NCBI RefSeq assembly: GCF_002379095.1
Contig: NZ_NBZV01000014.1
Location: forward strand, 1-64,000
DNA: 64,000 bases
DNA from: Polaromonas sp. AER18D-145
GTDB taxonomy: Bacteria; Pseudomonadota; Gammaproteobacteria; Burkholderiales; Burkholderiaceae_C
Direction of reading: 5' to 3'
Position 1 is the stretch's first letter. Each line of letters begins with the position of its first letter. The notes under the pieces are model-generated. The model was not told where the DNA came from and made no database searches. It saw only the letters and a program-made list of their open reading frames with translations. A program made the translations under genes and the position numbers. Shown here one piece after another: positions 1-6,568 of this stretch.

Positions 1-2
1 GC

Positions 3-80
3 GACGGTTGCTACGATGTGTTCTTCTGCCATCACCGCTTCATGCGGCTGGACTTGAGCGCACTCAACGCTGCTGGCTGA
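3..80 (+). pseudogene. C-terminal end of an IS transposase (IS481-like), cut by the window edge
   Basis: An open frame runs in from the left edge and stops at 78-80. Its last residues read DGCYDVFFCHHRFMRLDL, then SALNAAG. From memory, this resembles the C-terminal tail of IS481-type DDE transposases, which often end with a DG-x-x-DVFFC stretch. Only 25 residues are visible, so neither the family nor the intactness of the transposase can be decided. It is followed directly by repeat-rich sequence of the kind found at an IS end. Confidence 0.5.
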
Positions 81-139
81 GAATCCAAGGTGTTTCCTAT
101 GTCTCCGAACACCTGTTTCCCATGTCTCCTGTCTATACA
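81..139. mobile_element. Probable right end of the insertion sequence
   Basis: Just after the transposase stop there are two near-identical direct copies of TGTTTCC(T/C)ATGTCTCC, at about 91-106 and 114-129. The sequence then reaches a TATACA near 139 that would fit an IS481-type TGT...ACA terminus. Repeated motifs inside an IS end are usual transposase-binding sites. The exact boundary is inferred, because the other end of the element is outside the window. Confidence 0.4.
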
Positions 140-290
140 GCGACGCAAAAGAAAGGGAGTCGCCCGCCGGGGCGAGACCCGGCTTGCCCGAAGCACAACA
201 AGAGCCCAGGCGAGCAAGGGTCCGGCCATGTTCAGCCCGAAAGCTTCCATAAGCAACAGGCCATCAGCCCAATACGGACGATCGCAATAT

Positions 291-307
291 GCTATGAATT
301 AAATAGC
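291..307. repeat. GCTAT-n7-ATAGC palindromic repeat
   Basis: GCTAT, seven bases, then ATAGC form a short stem-loop just downstream of the Bug-receptor gene stop. The same half-sites occur at 5734, 11562 and about 18932, so this is one member of a dispersed palindrome family in this genome. No poly-T tract follows, so it is not a classical terminator. Between the IS end (139) and this repeat nothing else was recognised. Confidence 0.5.
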
Positions 308-332
308 AACGGCACGAGCTGAACCCCTGCCA

Positions 333-1322
333 TCAATCCGCCTTGATACCCGACACCTTGATGATGCGGCTCCACATGCCGCGCTCGGTGGTCTCAAGTT
401 TGGCCAGTTCCGCGCTGTTCAGAAACACCGCCTTGGCACCCTGTTCTTCGGCGCGTTTGCGGAAGGTGTCGGACTCCACCACCTGCTTGATCGCAGCTGA
501 AATCCGCGCCGACGTTTCGGTGGGGATGCCGTTCGGGCCATACACGGCGAACCAGGAAGATGCCACCAGCGGAACACCCTGTTCGGTCGCAGTCGGCACC
601 TCCGGCAATGCGGCCAGCCGCGTGCGGCCGGTGACCATCAGCGCCCTGAGTTTGCCCGAGCGGATATGCGGCAGCAGCGGTGGCGGCGTCGTGATGGTGA
701 AGTCGACAGAGCCGCCCAGCAGGTCGGTCAGGGCCTGGCCGGTGCCGCGGTAGGGGATGTGCACCAGGTAGGTTTTGGTCAGGTCCTTCAGCAATTCCGT
801 GGTCACGTGCTGCAGTGACCCATTGCCGCTGGAGGCGTAGTTCACCTTGCCCGGGTTGGCCCTGGCGTACTGGAGGAACTCGGCAAAGGTGTTCGCGGGG
901 AAATTGCTGCGCACCACCATCAGTTGTGGCGCGTCGATCAAATGGCCCAGGGGCTTGAGGTCCTTGCCGGGGTCAAAGCCGGCGACCGGCTGCAGCAGCG
1001 GCGTGATGCACTGGTAGCCCGAGTATTGCACCAGCAGGGTGGTGCCGTCGGCGGGCGCACGGGCGACCAGCTGCCCGCCGATGTTGCCGTTGGCGCCACC
1101 GCGGTTGTCCACCACCACCGAAGTGCCCAGGAGCTTGCCCAGCGGCTCGGCCAGCAGGCGCGCCGCAATGTCGGTGGTGCCGCCCGCCGGGGTGGGCACC
1201 ACCAGCGTGATGGGCTTGCCGGCGGGCTGCGCGAAGGCGCTGGCCATGAAGGTGGGGGCTGCGACTACGGTGGCCGCGGCGGCGGCGCCGGTGATCAGTG
1301 TTCTTCTGGAAATTGGGGTCAC
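333..1322 (-). CDS. Bug-family tripartite tricarboxylate transporter substrate-binding protein
   Basis: 329 residues, the usual size for Bug/TctC receptors, which are periplasmic proteins that bind carboxylates for TTT-type transporters. The N-terminus has a twin-arginine-like SRRTLITG followed by an Ala-rich hydrophobic stretch, with a likely cleavage after ASAFA (residue 31). Family hallmarks are visible: ITLVVPTPAGGTTD near the mature N-terminus, VVVDNRGGANGNIGG, and an NYASSGNGS motif. No TctA/TctB membrane genes are nearby, which is common in Burkholderiales, where orphan Bug receptors are abundant. The gene is last in a same-strand cluster with CoA transferase and lyase genes, so its ligand is probably the acid that cluster degrades (inference). 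Confidence 0.93.
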   Translation of the reverse strand: MTPISRRTLITGAAAAATVVAAPTFMASAFAQPAGKPITLVVPTPAGGTTDIAARLLAEPLGKLLGTSVVVDNRGGANGNIGGQLVARAPADGTTLLVQYSGYQCITPLLQPVAGFDPGKDLKPLGHLIDAPQLMVVRSNFPANTFAEFLQYARANPGKVNYASSGNGSLQHVTTELLKDLTKTYLVHIPYRGTGQALTDLLGGSVDFTITTPPPLLPHIRSGKLRALMVTGRTRLAALPEVPTATEQGVPLVASSWFAVYGPNGIPTETSARISAAIKQVVESDTFRKRAEEQGAKAVFLNSAELAKLETTERGMWSRIIKVSGIKAD

Positions 1323-1389
1323 GGGTTGTCTCCTGGGATGTTGGGAAAGGGAAGCAAGGGAAGCAAGGGAAAAAGGGAGGGGGCAGTGA

Positions 1390-1782
1390 TCAGGCCAGCT
1401 CGGAAATCTCGATCAGGTTCAGGTCCGGGTCACGGACATAGACCGAGCGGATTTTTTGCGTGGCGCCGGTGCGCAGCACCGGGCCTTCGAGAAGGGGCCA
1501 GTTCTCGCGTTGCAGCCGGGCCATGACCTGGGCCAGCGGCACGCTCGCAATGAAACACAGATCCAGCGCGCCGGGCTGGGGCCGGTGCGCCTTGGGCTCG
1601 AACTCCGCGCCCTGGAGATGCAGGTTGATCTTCTGCTGGCCAAACCTGAAGGCCTTGCGCTCAACAGGCGGCGTGCCGCCGGTGAAGGTCTCCAGCGCCA
1701 TGCCGAGCACACGGGTGTAAAAGTCCACGCAGGCCGCTTCGTGGGCTGTCGTCAACACCAGATGGTCCAGGTGATCGATCAT
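1390..1782 (-). CDS. VOC-family (glyoxalase/dioxygenase fold) protein
   Basis: 130 residues that start with MIDHLDHLVLTT and contain the two half-modules of the vicinal-oxygen-chelate fold. Likely metal ligands are His in the first strand and the terminal Glu in the NLIEIS stretch. The frame stays open far upstream, but the ATG at 1782 overlaps the lyase stop as ATGA, which fits translational coupling and the family length. Members of this group include metalloenzymes such as glyoxalase I, methylmalonyl-CoA epimerase and resistance proteins; substrate cannot be assigned here. Its place behind CoA-acid genes hints at a role on a CoA-ester or keto-acid intermediate. Confidence 0.85.
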   Translation of the reverse strand: MIDHLDHLVLTTAHEAACVDFYTRVLGMALETFTGGTPPVERKAFRFGQQKINLHLQGAEFEPKAHRPQPGALDLCFIASVPLAQVMARLQRENWPLLEGPVLRTGATQKIRSVYVRDPDLNLIEISELA

Positions 1783-2720
1783 GAAAACTGGCTGCGGAGT
1801 TCCTGCACAAAGTCGGGCGCCGGATGCAGGTCGGTGATGCGTCCCGCCTTGGCGACCTGGCCCGGCACTTCGTGGCCGACGATGTCCGGCATCTGGCGTG
1901 CAATCGCCAGCAGCCGGGGCAGGTCCATGCCGGTGTCGTAACCCATGGCATCCAGCATGTGGATGGCGTCTTCGCTGCTGATGTTGCCGCTGGCGCCGGG
2001 GGCGTAGGGGCAGCCGCCCAGGCCGCCGAGCGAGCCGTCGAAACGTGTGATGCCACCCTGCACGGCGGCCAGCACATTGGCCAGGCCCATGCCGCGCGTG
2101 TTGTGAAAATGAAGCGTGAGCTGCAGATTGGGAAAGCGCGCCTGCAGCGCCTGCACCATGCGGCTGACCTGGGCCGGGTGCGCCATGCCGGTGGTGTCGC
2201 AAATCGTCACGCCACGCACGCCCTGATCGGCAAAACGAGCCACCCAGTCCAGCACGTTGGCCTGCGGCACCTCGCCTTCCATCGGGCAGCCGAAGCAGCA
2301 GGACAGCGAGACATTGACCGGCGTTCGGCCATCGACGAGCTGGATGACTTCGGACAAGGCCGCAAAGCTGTGCGCCATCGGCATGCGCAGGTTGGCGAGG
2401 TTGTGCGTTTCCGAGGTGGACATGACCAGGTTGAGCTCGTCGGCCCTGGCCTCCAGTGCGCGTTCGGCGCCGCGCAGGTTGGGCACCAGCACCGTGTACT
2501 CGACACCCGGCACGCGCCGTATGCGGCCCATGACCTCGTCCGCATCGCGCAGCATGGGAATCGCCTTGGGCGAGGTGAAGGAGGTGACCTCGATCTTGGC
2601 GTAGCCGCATTCGCCGAGCGCATCGACCAGCGCCACCTTGGTGTCGGTCGGGATGAATGCGGGCTCGATCTGGAAACCGTCGCGCGTCGCGACTTCGTTG
2701 AAGAAAATGCGTTGTGTCAT
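1779..2720 (-). CDS. Hydroxymethylglutaryl-CoA lyase-like enzyme (DRE-TIM metallolyase)
   Basis: 313 residues matching the HMG-CoA lyase family, which cleaves 3-hydroxy-3-methylglutaryl-CoA or related 3-hydroxyacyl-CoA esters into acetyl-CoA plus a keto product. Visible signatures: NEVATRDGFQ near residue 8 (catalytic Arg13-Asp14), LSCCFGCPMEG, CDTTGMAHP, the metal-binding HFH in LTLHFHNTRG, and GGLGGCPYAPGASGN with the conserved cysteine. The ATG at 2720 is chosen because it gives the family N-terminus; an open frame continues upstream. It overlaps both neighbours by four bases (ATGA), so it forms one translational unit with the CoA transferase upstream and the VOC protein downstream. The true substrate could be HMG-CoA from leucine, or a branched hydroxy-dicarboxylate activated by the transferase. 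Confidence 0.9.
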   Translation of the reverse strand: MTQRIFFNEVATRDGFQIEPAFIPTDTKVALVDALGECGYAKIEVTSFTSPKAIPMLRDADEVMGRIRRVPGVEYTVLVPNLRGAERALEARADELNLVMSTSETHNLANLRMPMAHSFAALSEVIQLVDGRTPVNVSLSCCFGCPMEGEVPQANVLDWVARFADQGVRGVTICDTTGMAHPAQVSRMVQALQARFPNLQLTLHFHNTRGMGLANVLAAVQGGITRFDGSLGGLGGCPYAPGASGNISSEDAIHMLDAMGYDTGMDLPRLLAIARQMPDIVGHEVPGQVAKAGRITDLHPAPDFVQELRSQFS

Positions 2721-3928
2721 GCCACGATTCCTTTTTCCTTGAGGCCGAGAATCTGTTCGGGACTCAGGCCGAGTTCCTTGAGCACGGCGTCGCTGTCCTG
2801 ACCGATCGCCGGTGCATTGCGCCGGTGGCTGCCCGGCGTGGCAGACAGTTTGGGCACGATGCCGGGCAGCATCAAGCTGCTGCCGTCGTCCATGCGGCGT
2901 TCGTCCAGCATGCCGCGCGCCCGGTAGTGCGGGTCGGCGGCGATGTCGGCCACGGTGTAGATGCGGCCGGCCGGCACCGAGGCCTGGTCCAGCAGCGCCA
3001 GCACTTCGTCGACCGTGCGCTGCGCCGCCCACTGGCCGATCGCTTCGTCGATCTCCGCGACCCGCGCGACGCGGCCGGCGTTGTCGGACAGCGCGGGGTC
3101 CGCCCCCAGGTCCTCGCGGCCAATCACGGTCATCAGGCGCTTGAAAATGCTGTCGCCATTGCCGGCGATCAGCGCATAGCCGCCGTCCTTGCAGCGGTAG
3201 GCATTGCTGGGCGCGATGCCGGGCAGGGCGCTGCCCGCCGGGCCGCGCACCGCGCCGAAAGCGCTGTATTCGGGCAGCAGGCTTTCCATGCAGTTGAAGA
3301 CCGCCTCGTACAACGCGACGTCGATCACCTGGCCCAGGCCTGACGCATGGCGATGCTGCAGCGCCAGCAAAATGCCGATCACGCCGTGCAGCGCGGCCAG
3401 CGTGTCGCCTATGCTGACGCCGACACGCACCGGCACGCGGCCGGGCTCGCCCGTCAGGTGCCGCAGGCCGCTCATGGCTTCGGCCACCACGCCGAAACCG
3501 GGCCGGTCGCGGTAGGGGCCGGTCTGGCCGTAGCCGCTGATGCGCAGCATGATCAGGCGCGGGTTGAGTTGCAGCAGTTCGTCCGGGCCCAGGCCCCAGC
3601 CTTCCATGGCGCCGGGACGGAAGTTCTCGATCAGCACGTCGGATTCCAGAACCAGTTTGCGCACGATGTCCTGGGCCTCGGGCGTCTTCAAGTCCAGCGC
3701 CAGCGATCGTTTGTTGCGCGACTGCAGCTGCCACCAGACCGACGTGCCGTCCTTGAGAAGCCGCCACTTGCGCAGCGGGTCGCCCGCGCCGGGCGGTTCG
3801 ATCTTGACCACCTCGGCGCCGAAGTCGGCCAGGGTCTTGGCGGCAAAGGGCCCGGCGATCAGCTGGCCGAGTTCGAGAACCTTGAGGCCGGCCAGCGGCC
3901 CGGCGGATGAAGAAGAAGAGGTGTCCAT
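2717..3928 (-). CDS. CaiB/BaiF-type (class III) CoA transferase
   Basis: 403 residues from the ATG at 3928. The longer open frame upstream encodes an Arg-rich tail and is rejected as the start. The N-terminal GPLAGLKVLELGQLIAGP and FGAEVVKIE are typical of class III CoA transferases, and the conserved catalytic aspartate is probably Asp175 in GVSIGDTLAAL. These enzymes move CoA between carboxylic acids in the cytoplasm. The stop overlaps the HMG-CoA-lyase-like start as ATGA, so the pair likely works as activate-then-cleave on one substrate. A LysR gene sits 37 bases upstream on the same strand and may control it. Donor and acceptor acids are not predictable from sequence. Confidence 0.9.
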   Translation of the reverse strand: MDTSSSSSAGPLAGLKVLELGQLIAGPFAAKTLADFGAEVVKIEPPGAGDPLRKWRLLKDGTSVWWQLQSRNKRSLALDLKTPEAQDIVRKLVLESDVLIENFRPGAMEGWGLGPDELLQLNPRLIMLRISGYGQTGPYRDRPGFGVVAEAMSGLRHLTGEPGRVPVRVGVSIGDTLAALHGVIGILLALQHRHASGLGQVIDVALYEAVFNCMESLLPEYSAFGAVRGPAGSALPGIAPSNAYRCKDGGYALIAGNGDSIFKRLMTVIGREDLGADPALSDNAGRVARVAEIDEAIGQWAAQRTVDEVLALLDQASVPAGRIYTVADIAADPHYRARGMLDERRMDDGSSLMLPGIVPKLSATPGSHRRNAPAIGQDSDAVLKELGLSPEQILGLKEKGIVA

Positions 3929-3965
3929 GGCCGCGCAGTGTGCCGCCCCGGGCACCCGGCGTCCA

Positions 3966-4901
3966 TTACTTGTTGCGGTGCCCAGCCTTCGCCTTTTGCG
4001 AAGGCTGGGCGCCCGCCGCCAGAAAATCCACCAGCGACACAATCGCAGCTTCGTTGTCGCCGGCCGCCGTCGCCACCAGCAGGCGGCGCTGCGCCCAGGC
4101 GTCGCTCAGGGGCCGCCAGCCGAGTTTCATGGTCTTGACGATGGGCAGGCTGGCGCCCTTGGGCAGCACCGCAATACCCAGGCCGGAGGCCACCATGTGG
4201 CAGACCGCGTCGAAGCTGCGCACCTGCATGCGCAGTTTCAGCGGCCGGTTCGCGGCGAGCGCGGCCTGCTGTTGCTGCTGCAGCATGGCGGCGCCGGGCG
4301 TCAGGCTGATCCATTCCTCGTCCAGCGTGTCGGCAAAGGCGATGGGTGTTTTTTTGCCTGCCAGCGGATGTTTGGCAGGCAGCACCAGCACCAGCTCATC
4401 CTCGCGAAACAGCCGCGTGGCCAGGCCGCCGGTGTCCGGCCCCTCGACAAACACGGCGACGTCGGCGCGGCCCTCGCGCAAGGTGGTGACCACGGCTTCG
4501 GACACCTGCTCTTCGAGATCGACGCGCACCTGCGGATGCAGCCGGCCATATTGCGCCAGCAGGGTGGGCAGGAACTGGCTGATGGCCGCGCTGCTGGCAC
4601 ACAGGCGGATGTGGCGTGCAATGCCCTGGCGCAGGTCGGCCAGTTCGCTGTCCAGGTGCTCCATGGTCTGCAGCAGGGTCAGGCCGTGTTTGACGAAGAC
4701 CCGGCCGGCCGCCGTCGGCAGCAGACCGCGCGCATGGCGCTCGAACAGCGTGTCGCCGAGGGCGCCTTCCAGTTCGCGGATGCGCCGGCTGGCGGCGGCC
4801 AGCGCCAGGTGCGAATCGCGCGCCGCAGCGGTCAGGCTGCCGGTTTGGGCGCAGGCCACCGCCAGCCGGATGGACACGAGGTCAAACCGCGCGAGGTTCA
4901 A
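3966..4901 (-). CDS. LysR-family transcriptional regulator
   Basis: 311 residues with the winged-helix HTH at about residues 5-63 (QTGSLTAAARDSHLALAAASRRIRELEGALG) and a periplasmic-binding-like effector domain after residue 90. The start is a TTG at 4901; no ATG fits the family N-terminus. Unlike many LysR genes it is not divergent from its neighbour. It lies upstream of the CoA transferase in the same direction with a 37-base gap, so it may be cotranscribed. The 3' end carries a perfect 13-bp inverted repeat that encodes part of the tail AQPSQKAKAG, which suggests the C-terminus was extended by a repeat insertion. Confidence 0.9.
   Translation of the reverse strand: MNLARFDLVSIRLAVACAQTGSLTAAARDSHLALAAASRRIRELEGALGDTLFERHARGLLPTAAGRVFVKHGLTLLQTMEHLDSELADLRQGIARHIRLCASSAAISQFLPTLLAQYGRLHPQVRVDLEEQVSEAVVTTLREGRADVAVFVEGPDTGGLATRLFREDELVLVLPAKHPLAGKKTPIAFADTLDEEWISLTPGAAMLQQQQQAALAANRPLKLRMQVRSFDAVCHMVASGLGIAVLPKGASLPIVKTMKLGWRPLSDAWAQRRLLVATAAGDNEAAIVSLVDFLAAGAQPSQKAKAGHRNK
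3980..4010. repeat. Perfect 13-bp inverted repeat inside the 3' end of the lysR gene
   Basis: GCCCAGCCTTCGC at 3980-3992, a 5-base loop, then its exact complement at 3998-4010. It lies within codons for the last residues of the LysR protein, 14 bases before the stop. There is no T-tract on either side, so a factor-independent terminator is not supported. An RNA hairpin that limits read-through or protects the downstream transcript is possible. Confidence 0.6.
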
Positions 4902-4984
4902 AGGGCCCCCACGCTTGTCACTTCGTGTACTGCGCGAGGCCTTGCAGGCCGCCGCTCGCCACAGGCTTCGCTTCTGTCGTCTGT

Positions 4985-5077
4985 CCCAACCTGCACAGGC
5001 AGGTTGGGAGCCGCAGACTCCGGCCCCTCAGGGGCGCTGCGCCTGCGGCCCGGCCCTTCGACAGGCTCAGGACAGGC
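4985..5077. repeat. Intergenic hairpin plus a CCTGAGCCTGTCGAAGGG-type dispersed repeat
   Basis: The 224-base gap between the lysR start and the PHA-system gene holds two elements. One is a perfect 10-bp stem (CCCAACCTGC / GCAGGTTGGG, 4985-5008, 4-base loop). The other, at 5054-5077, is CCCTTCGACAGGCTCAGGAC, the reverse form of a motif widespread as a dispersed repeat in proteobacteria. Neither has a poly-T tail, so any terminator role for the upstream minus-strand gene is uncertain. No small gene was seen. Confidence 0.5.
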
Positions 5078-5125
5078 CAAGGTCGGTTCCGCGGCCCCGG
5101 CTGGTGAAGAGGGATCCCCCACGCC

Positions 5126-5458
5126 TCAGACCTTCTTTTTCGCCGCGGCCTTTTTGGCGGCCGGCGCCTTCTGGGCCAGCAGCGTGTCGAGGTTTTTCAC
5201 GATTTCGCCTTCGATCCGGTCCTTGAAGGCGCCGAGCAGAAAGCCCAGTTTGGCGTCGAGCTCGAACTGGTCCTTGGTCACCTTGAGCGTGCCGCTGACG
5301 CCCGAGCGGGTGAAGCCGACTTCGTCACCGGTGTCGCCTTCCTCGTAGGTGCAGCTCATGTCGAACTTTTCCTCGACCTGTTCGGCCCACTGGAAGGCGA
5401 TCTTGCGTGCCTGGGCCAGGCCCAGGCTGTGCTCGCGTTCGATATGGATGTCAGCCAT
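5126..5458 (-). CDS. Polyhydroxyalkanoic-acid-system family protein
   Basis: 110 residues starting MADIHIEREHSLGL, with a charged central domain (KIAFQWAEQVEEKFDM) and an Ala/Lys-rich tail. The pattern matches the small PHA-system family (PHA_gran_rgn type) found near granule genes in proteobacteria. The start at 5458 overlaps the end of the aminopeptidase gene by 8 bases, so translation is probably coupled. The Lys-rich tail suggests binding to DNA, polyphosphate or granule surface, but no activity is established. A phasin gene lies about 16 kb away, so PHA metabolism is likely in this organism. Confidence 0.8.
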   Translation of the reverse strand: MADIHIEREHSLGLAQARKIAFQWAEQVEEKFDMSCTYEEGDTGDEVGFTRSGVSGTLKVTKDQFELDAKLGFLLGAFKDRIEGEIVKNLDTLLAQKAPAAKKAAAKKKV

Positions 5459-6563
5459 GGGGTGTTTCCTTGCTTTGCGTCGTGAGGGAGGGGCGGAGGG
5501 CGTCGTGCCGCGCCTGTTTGGGCAGGGCGGCCAGCCGCCTGACCGCATCATAAAACCGCGGCCAGTCGCTGCCTTCGCGCGCAAACAGCGCCTCGAAGCC
5601 GGGCACCAACTCATCATAGGCGGCCAGCGCGCCCAGCGAGGCGTTGTTGGTGCGGGCCACCCAGGGGTCGTAACCGGCGTAGCCGTCCCAGCCGGCCTTG
5701 AGGGCGGCGTAACGCGTGTGGAAGGTCTGCATTGCTATCATTTTCATAGCTTCCTGCGCAGGACGGACAAGGGCTGGTGCCGTTTTTGGCTCATAAATCT
5801 CGCTGAGCTCGCGGCGCAGTCCCAGTGTCAGCGCGCGGAATTGCTGGCGGCGCTCGCTGTACAGCGCGTACTCCTGGCGGACGGCGGCGCTGCCGTGGGT
5901 GTCCAGCCAGCGTGCGCTGCCCAGGCGTTCCACGGCGGTGGCAAAGGATTCGTTGAAGTCCATGTCGTCGGCGGCATACACCACCTGATGCGCCAGCTCA
6001 TGAAAGATCAGCCGCGCCAGTTCGCCCTCGGGGTAGCCGATGAAGGTGCTGAGCAGCGGGTCGCCGCCGGCCCAGTTCATCCAGCCCAGGGTGGAGTAGG
6101 CTGGCACGCCATAGACGCTGACTTCCAGCCCCTGCGCGCTCAGCTTGTCGGCTTCGGCACGCGCCTGGGCCTCGTCAAAATAACCTTTGTAACCCACGCA
6201 GCCGGTGACCGGAAAACACCAGGTCTGCAAGGTCAGCGAAAACTCGGGCGCGGCCGACACATTCCACACCACGGCCTTGCGCCGCAGGTCGGCGTAGCGC
6301 TGGTAGCTGGCGTTGTTGGGCAGCTTCAGTTCGCTCACTGCAAAGCGCCGGATCTGCTGGGTCAGGGCCAGCCTGGCCTTGAGTTTGTCGGGGGTGTCGC
6401 TGTCCTGGAGCCAGTCATCCACCGGCCGGGCGGCGTTCATCAGTTGCAGGTGGCCGCTGACCGACTGCCAGTAATAACCGAGGCTGGCGCAACCGGACAG
6501 ACCCAGCAGCAGGGTGCCTGCCAGCAGGGCGGCCGTGCGGGGCGTGAAGGGGTTGGGTCGCAC
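5451..6563 (-). CDS. Putative lipoprotein aminopeptidase (COG4324-like, HExxH)
   Basis: 370 residues from a GTG at 6563. The N-terminus is a lipoprotein signal with the lipobox LSGC (Cys25), so the protein is likely anchored in the outer membrane facing the periplasm. A zinc-peptidase HELAH motif is at residues 188-192, followed by NESFA, where the Glu may be the third ligand. This layout matches the predicted aminopeptidase family of betaproteobacteria. Residues about 261-277 (TAPALVRPAQEAMKMIA) are encoded by a dispersed palindromic repeat that appears inserted in frame. The gene starts only five bases after the molybdopterin oxidoreductase stop, so the two are probably cotranscribed. Confidence 0.85.
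   Translation of the reverse strand: MRPNPFTPRTAALLAGTLLLGLSGCASLGYYWQSVSGHLQLMNAARPVDDWLQDSDTPDKLKARLALTQQIRRFAVSELKLPNNASYQRYADLRRKAVVWNVSAAPEFSLTLQTWCFPVTGCVGYKGYFDEAQARAEADKLSAQGLEVSVYGVPAYSTLGWMNWAGGDPLLSTFIGYPEGELARLIFHELAHQVVYAADDMDFNESFATAVERLGSARWLDTHGSAAVRQEYALYSERRQQFRALTLGLRRELSEIYEPKTAPALVRPAQEAMKMIAMQTFHTRYAALKAGWDGYAGYDPWVARTNNASLGALAAYDELVPGFEALFAREGSDWPRFYDAVRRLAALPKQARHDALRPSLTTQSKETPHG
5733..5790 (-). repeat. In-frame dispersed repeat with GCTAT-n-ATAGC palindrome inside the aminopeptidase gene
   Basis: GCTAT at 5734-5738 and ATAGC at 5746-5750 form a palindrome. It continues into a GC-rich stretch ending CTGGTGCCGTTTTTG. The same arrangement, palindrome then GCGCA-rich arm then a CACC/TGCC plus T-run end, occurs at 11562-11617 in the M20 gene. 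On the coding strand it reads as about 17 residues without breaking the frame, which points to a selfish repeat tolerated in a surface loop. Confidence 0.6.
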
Positions 6564-6568
6564 CAGGC

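Noticed and set aside
8..322. 104-codon frame at the left edge
   Set aside because: It runs across the IS end and a palindrome, has no family features, and the transposase tail is in another frame.
924..1526. 200-codon plus-strand frame opposite the Bug receptor gene
   Set aside because: It is an antisense shadow of a high-GC gene with low-complexity Gly/Arg composition.
3540..5348. 602-codon plus-strand frame
   Set aside because: It crosses two minus-strand genes and a repeat region; the composition is of a high-GC shadow frame.
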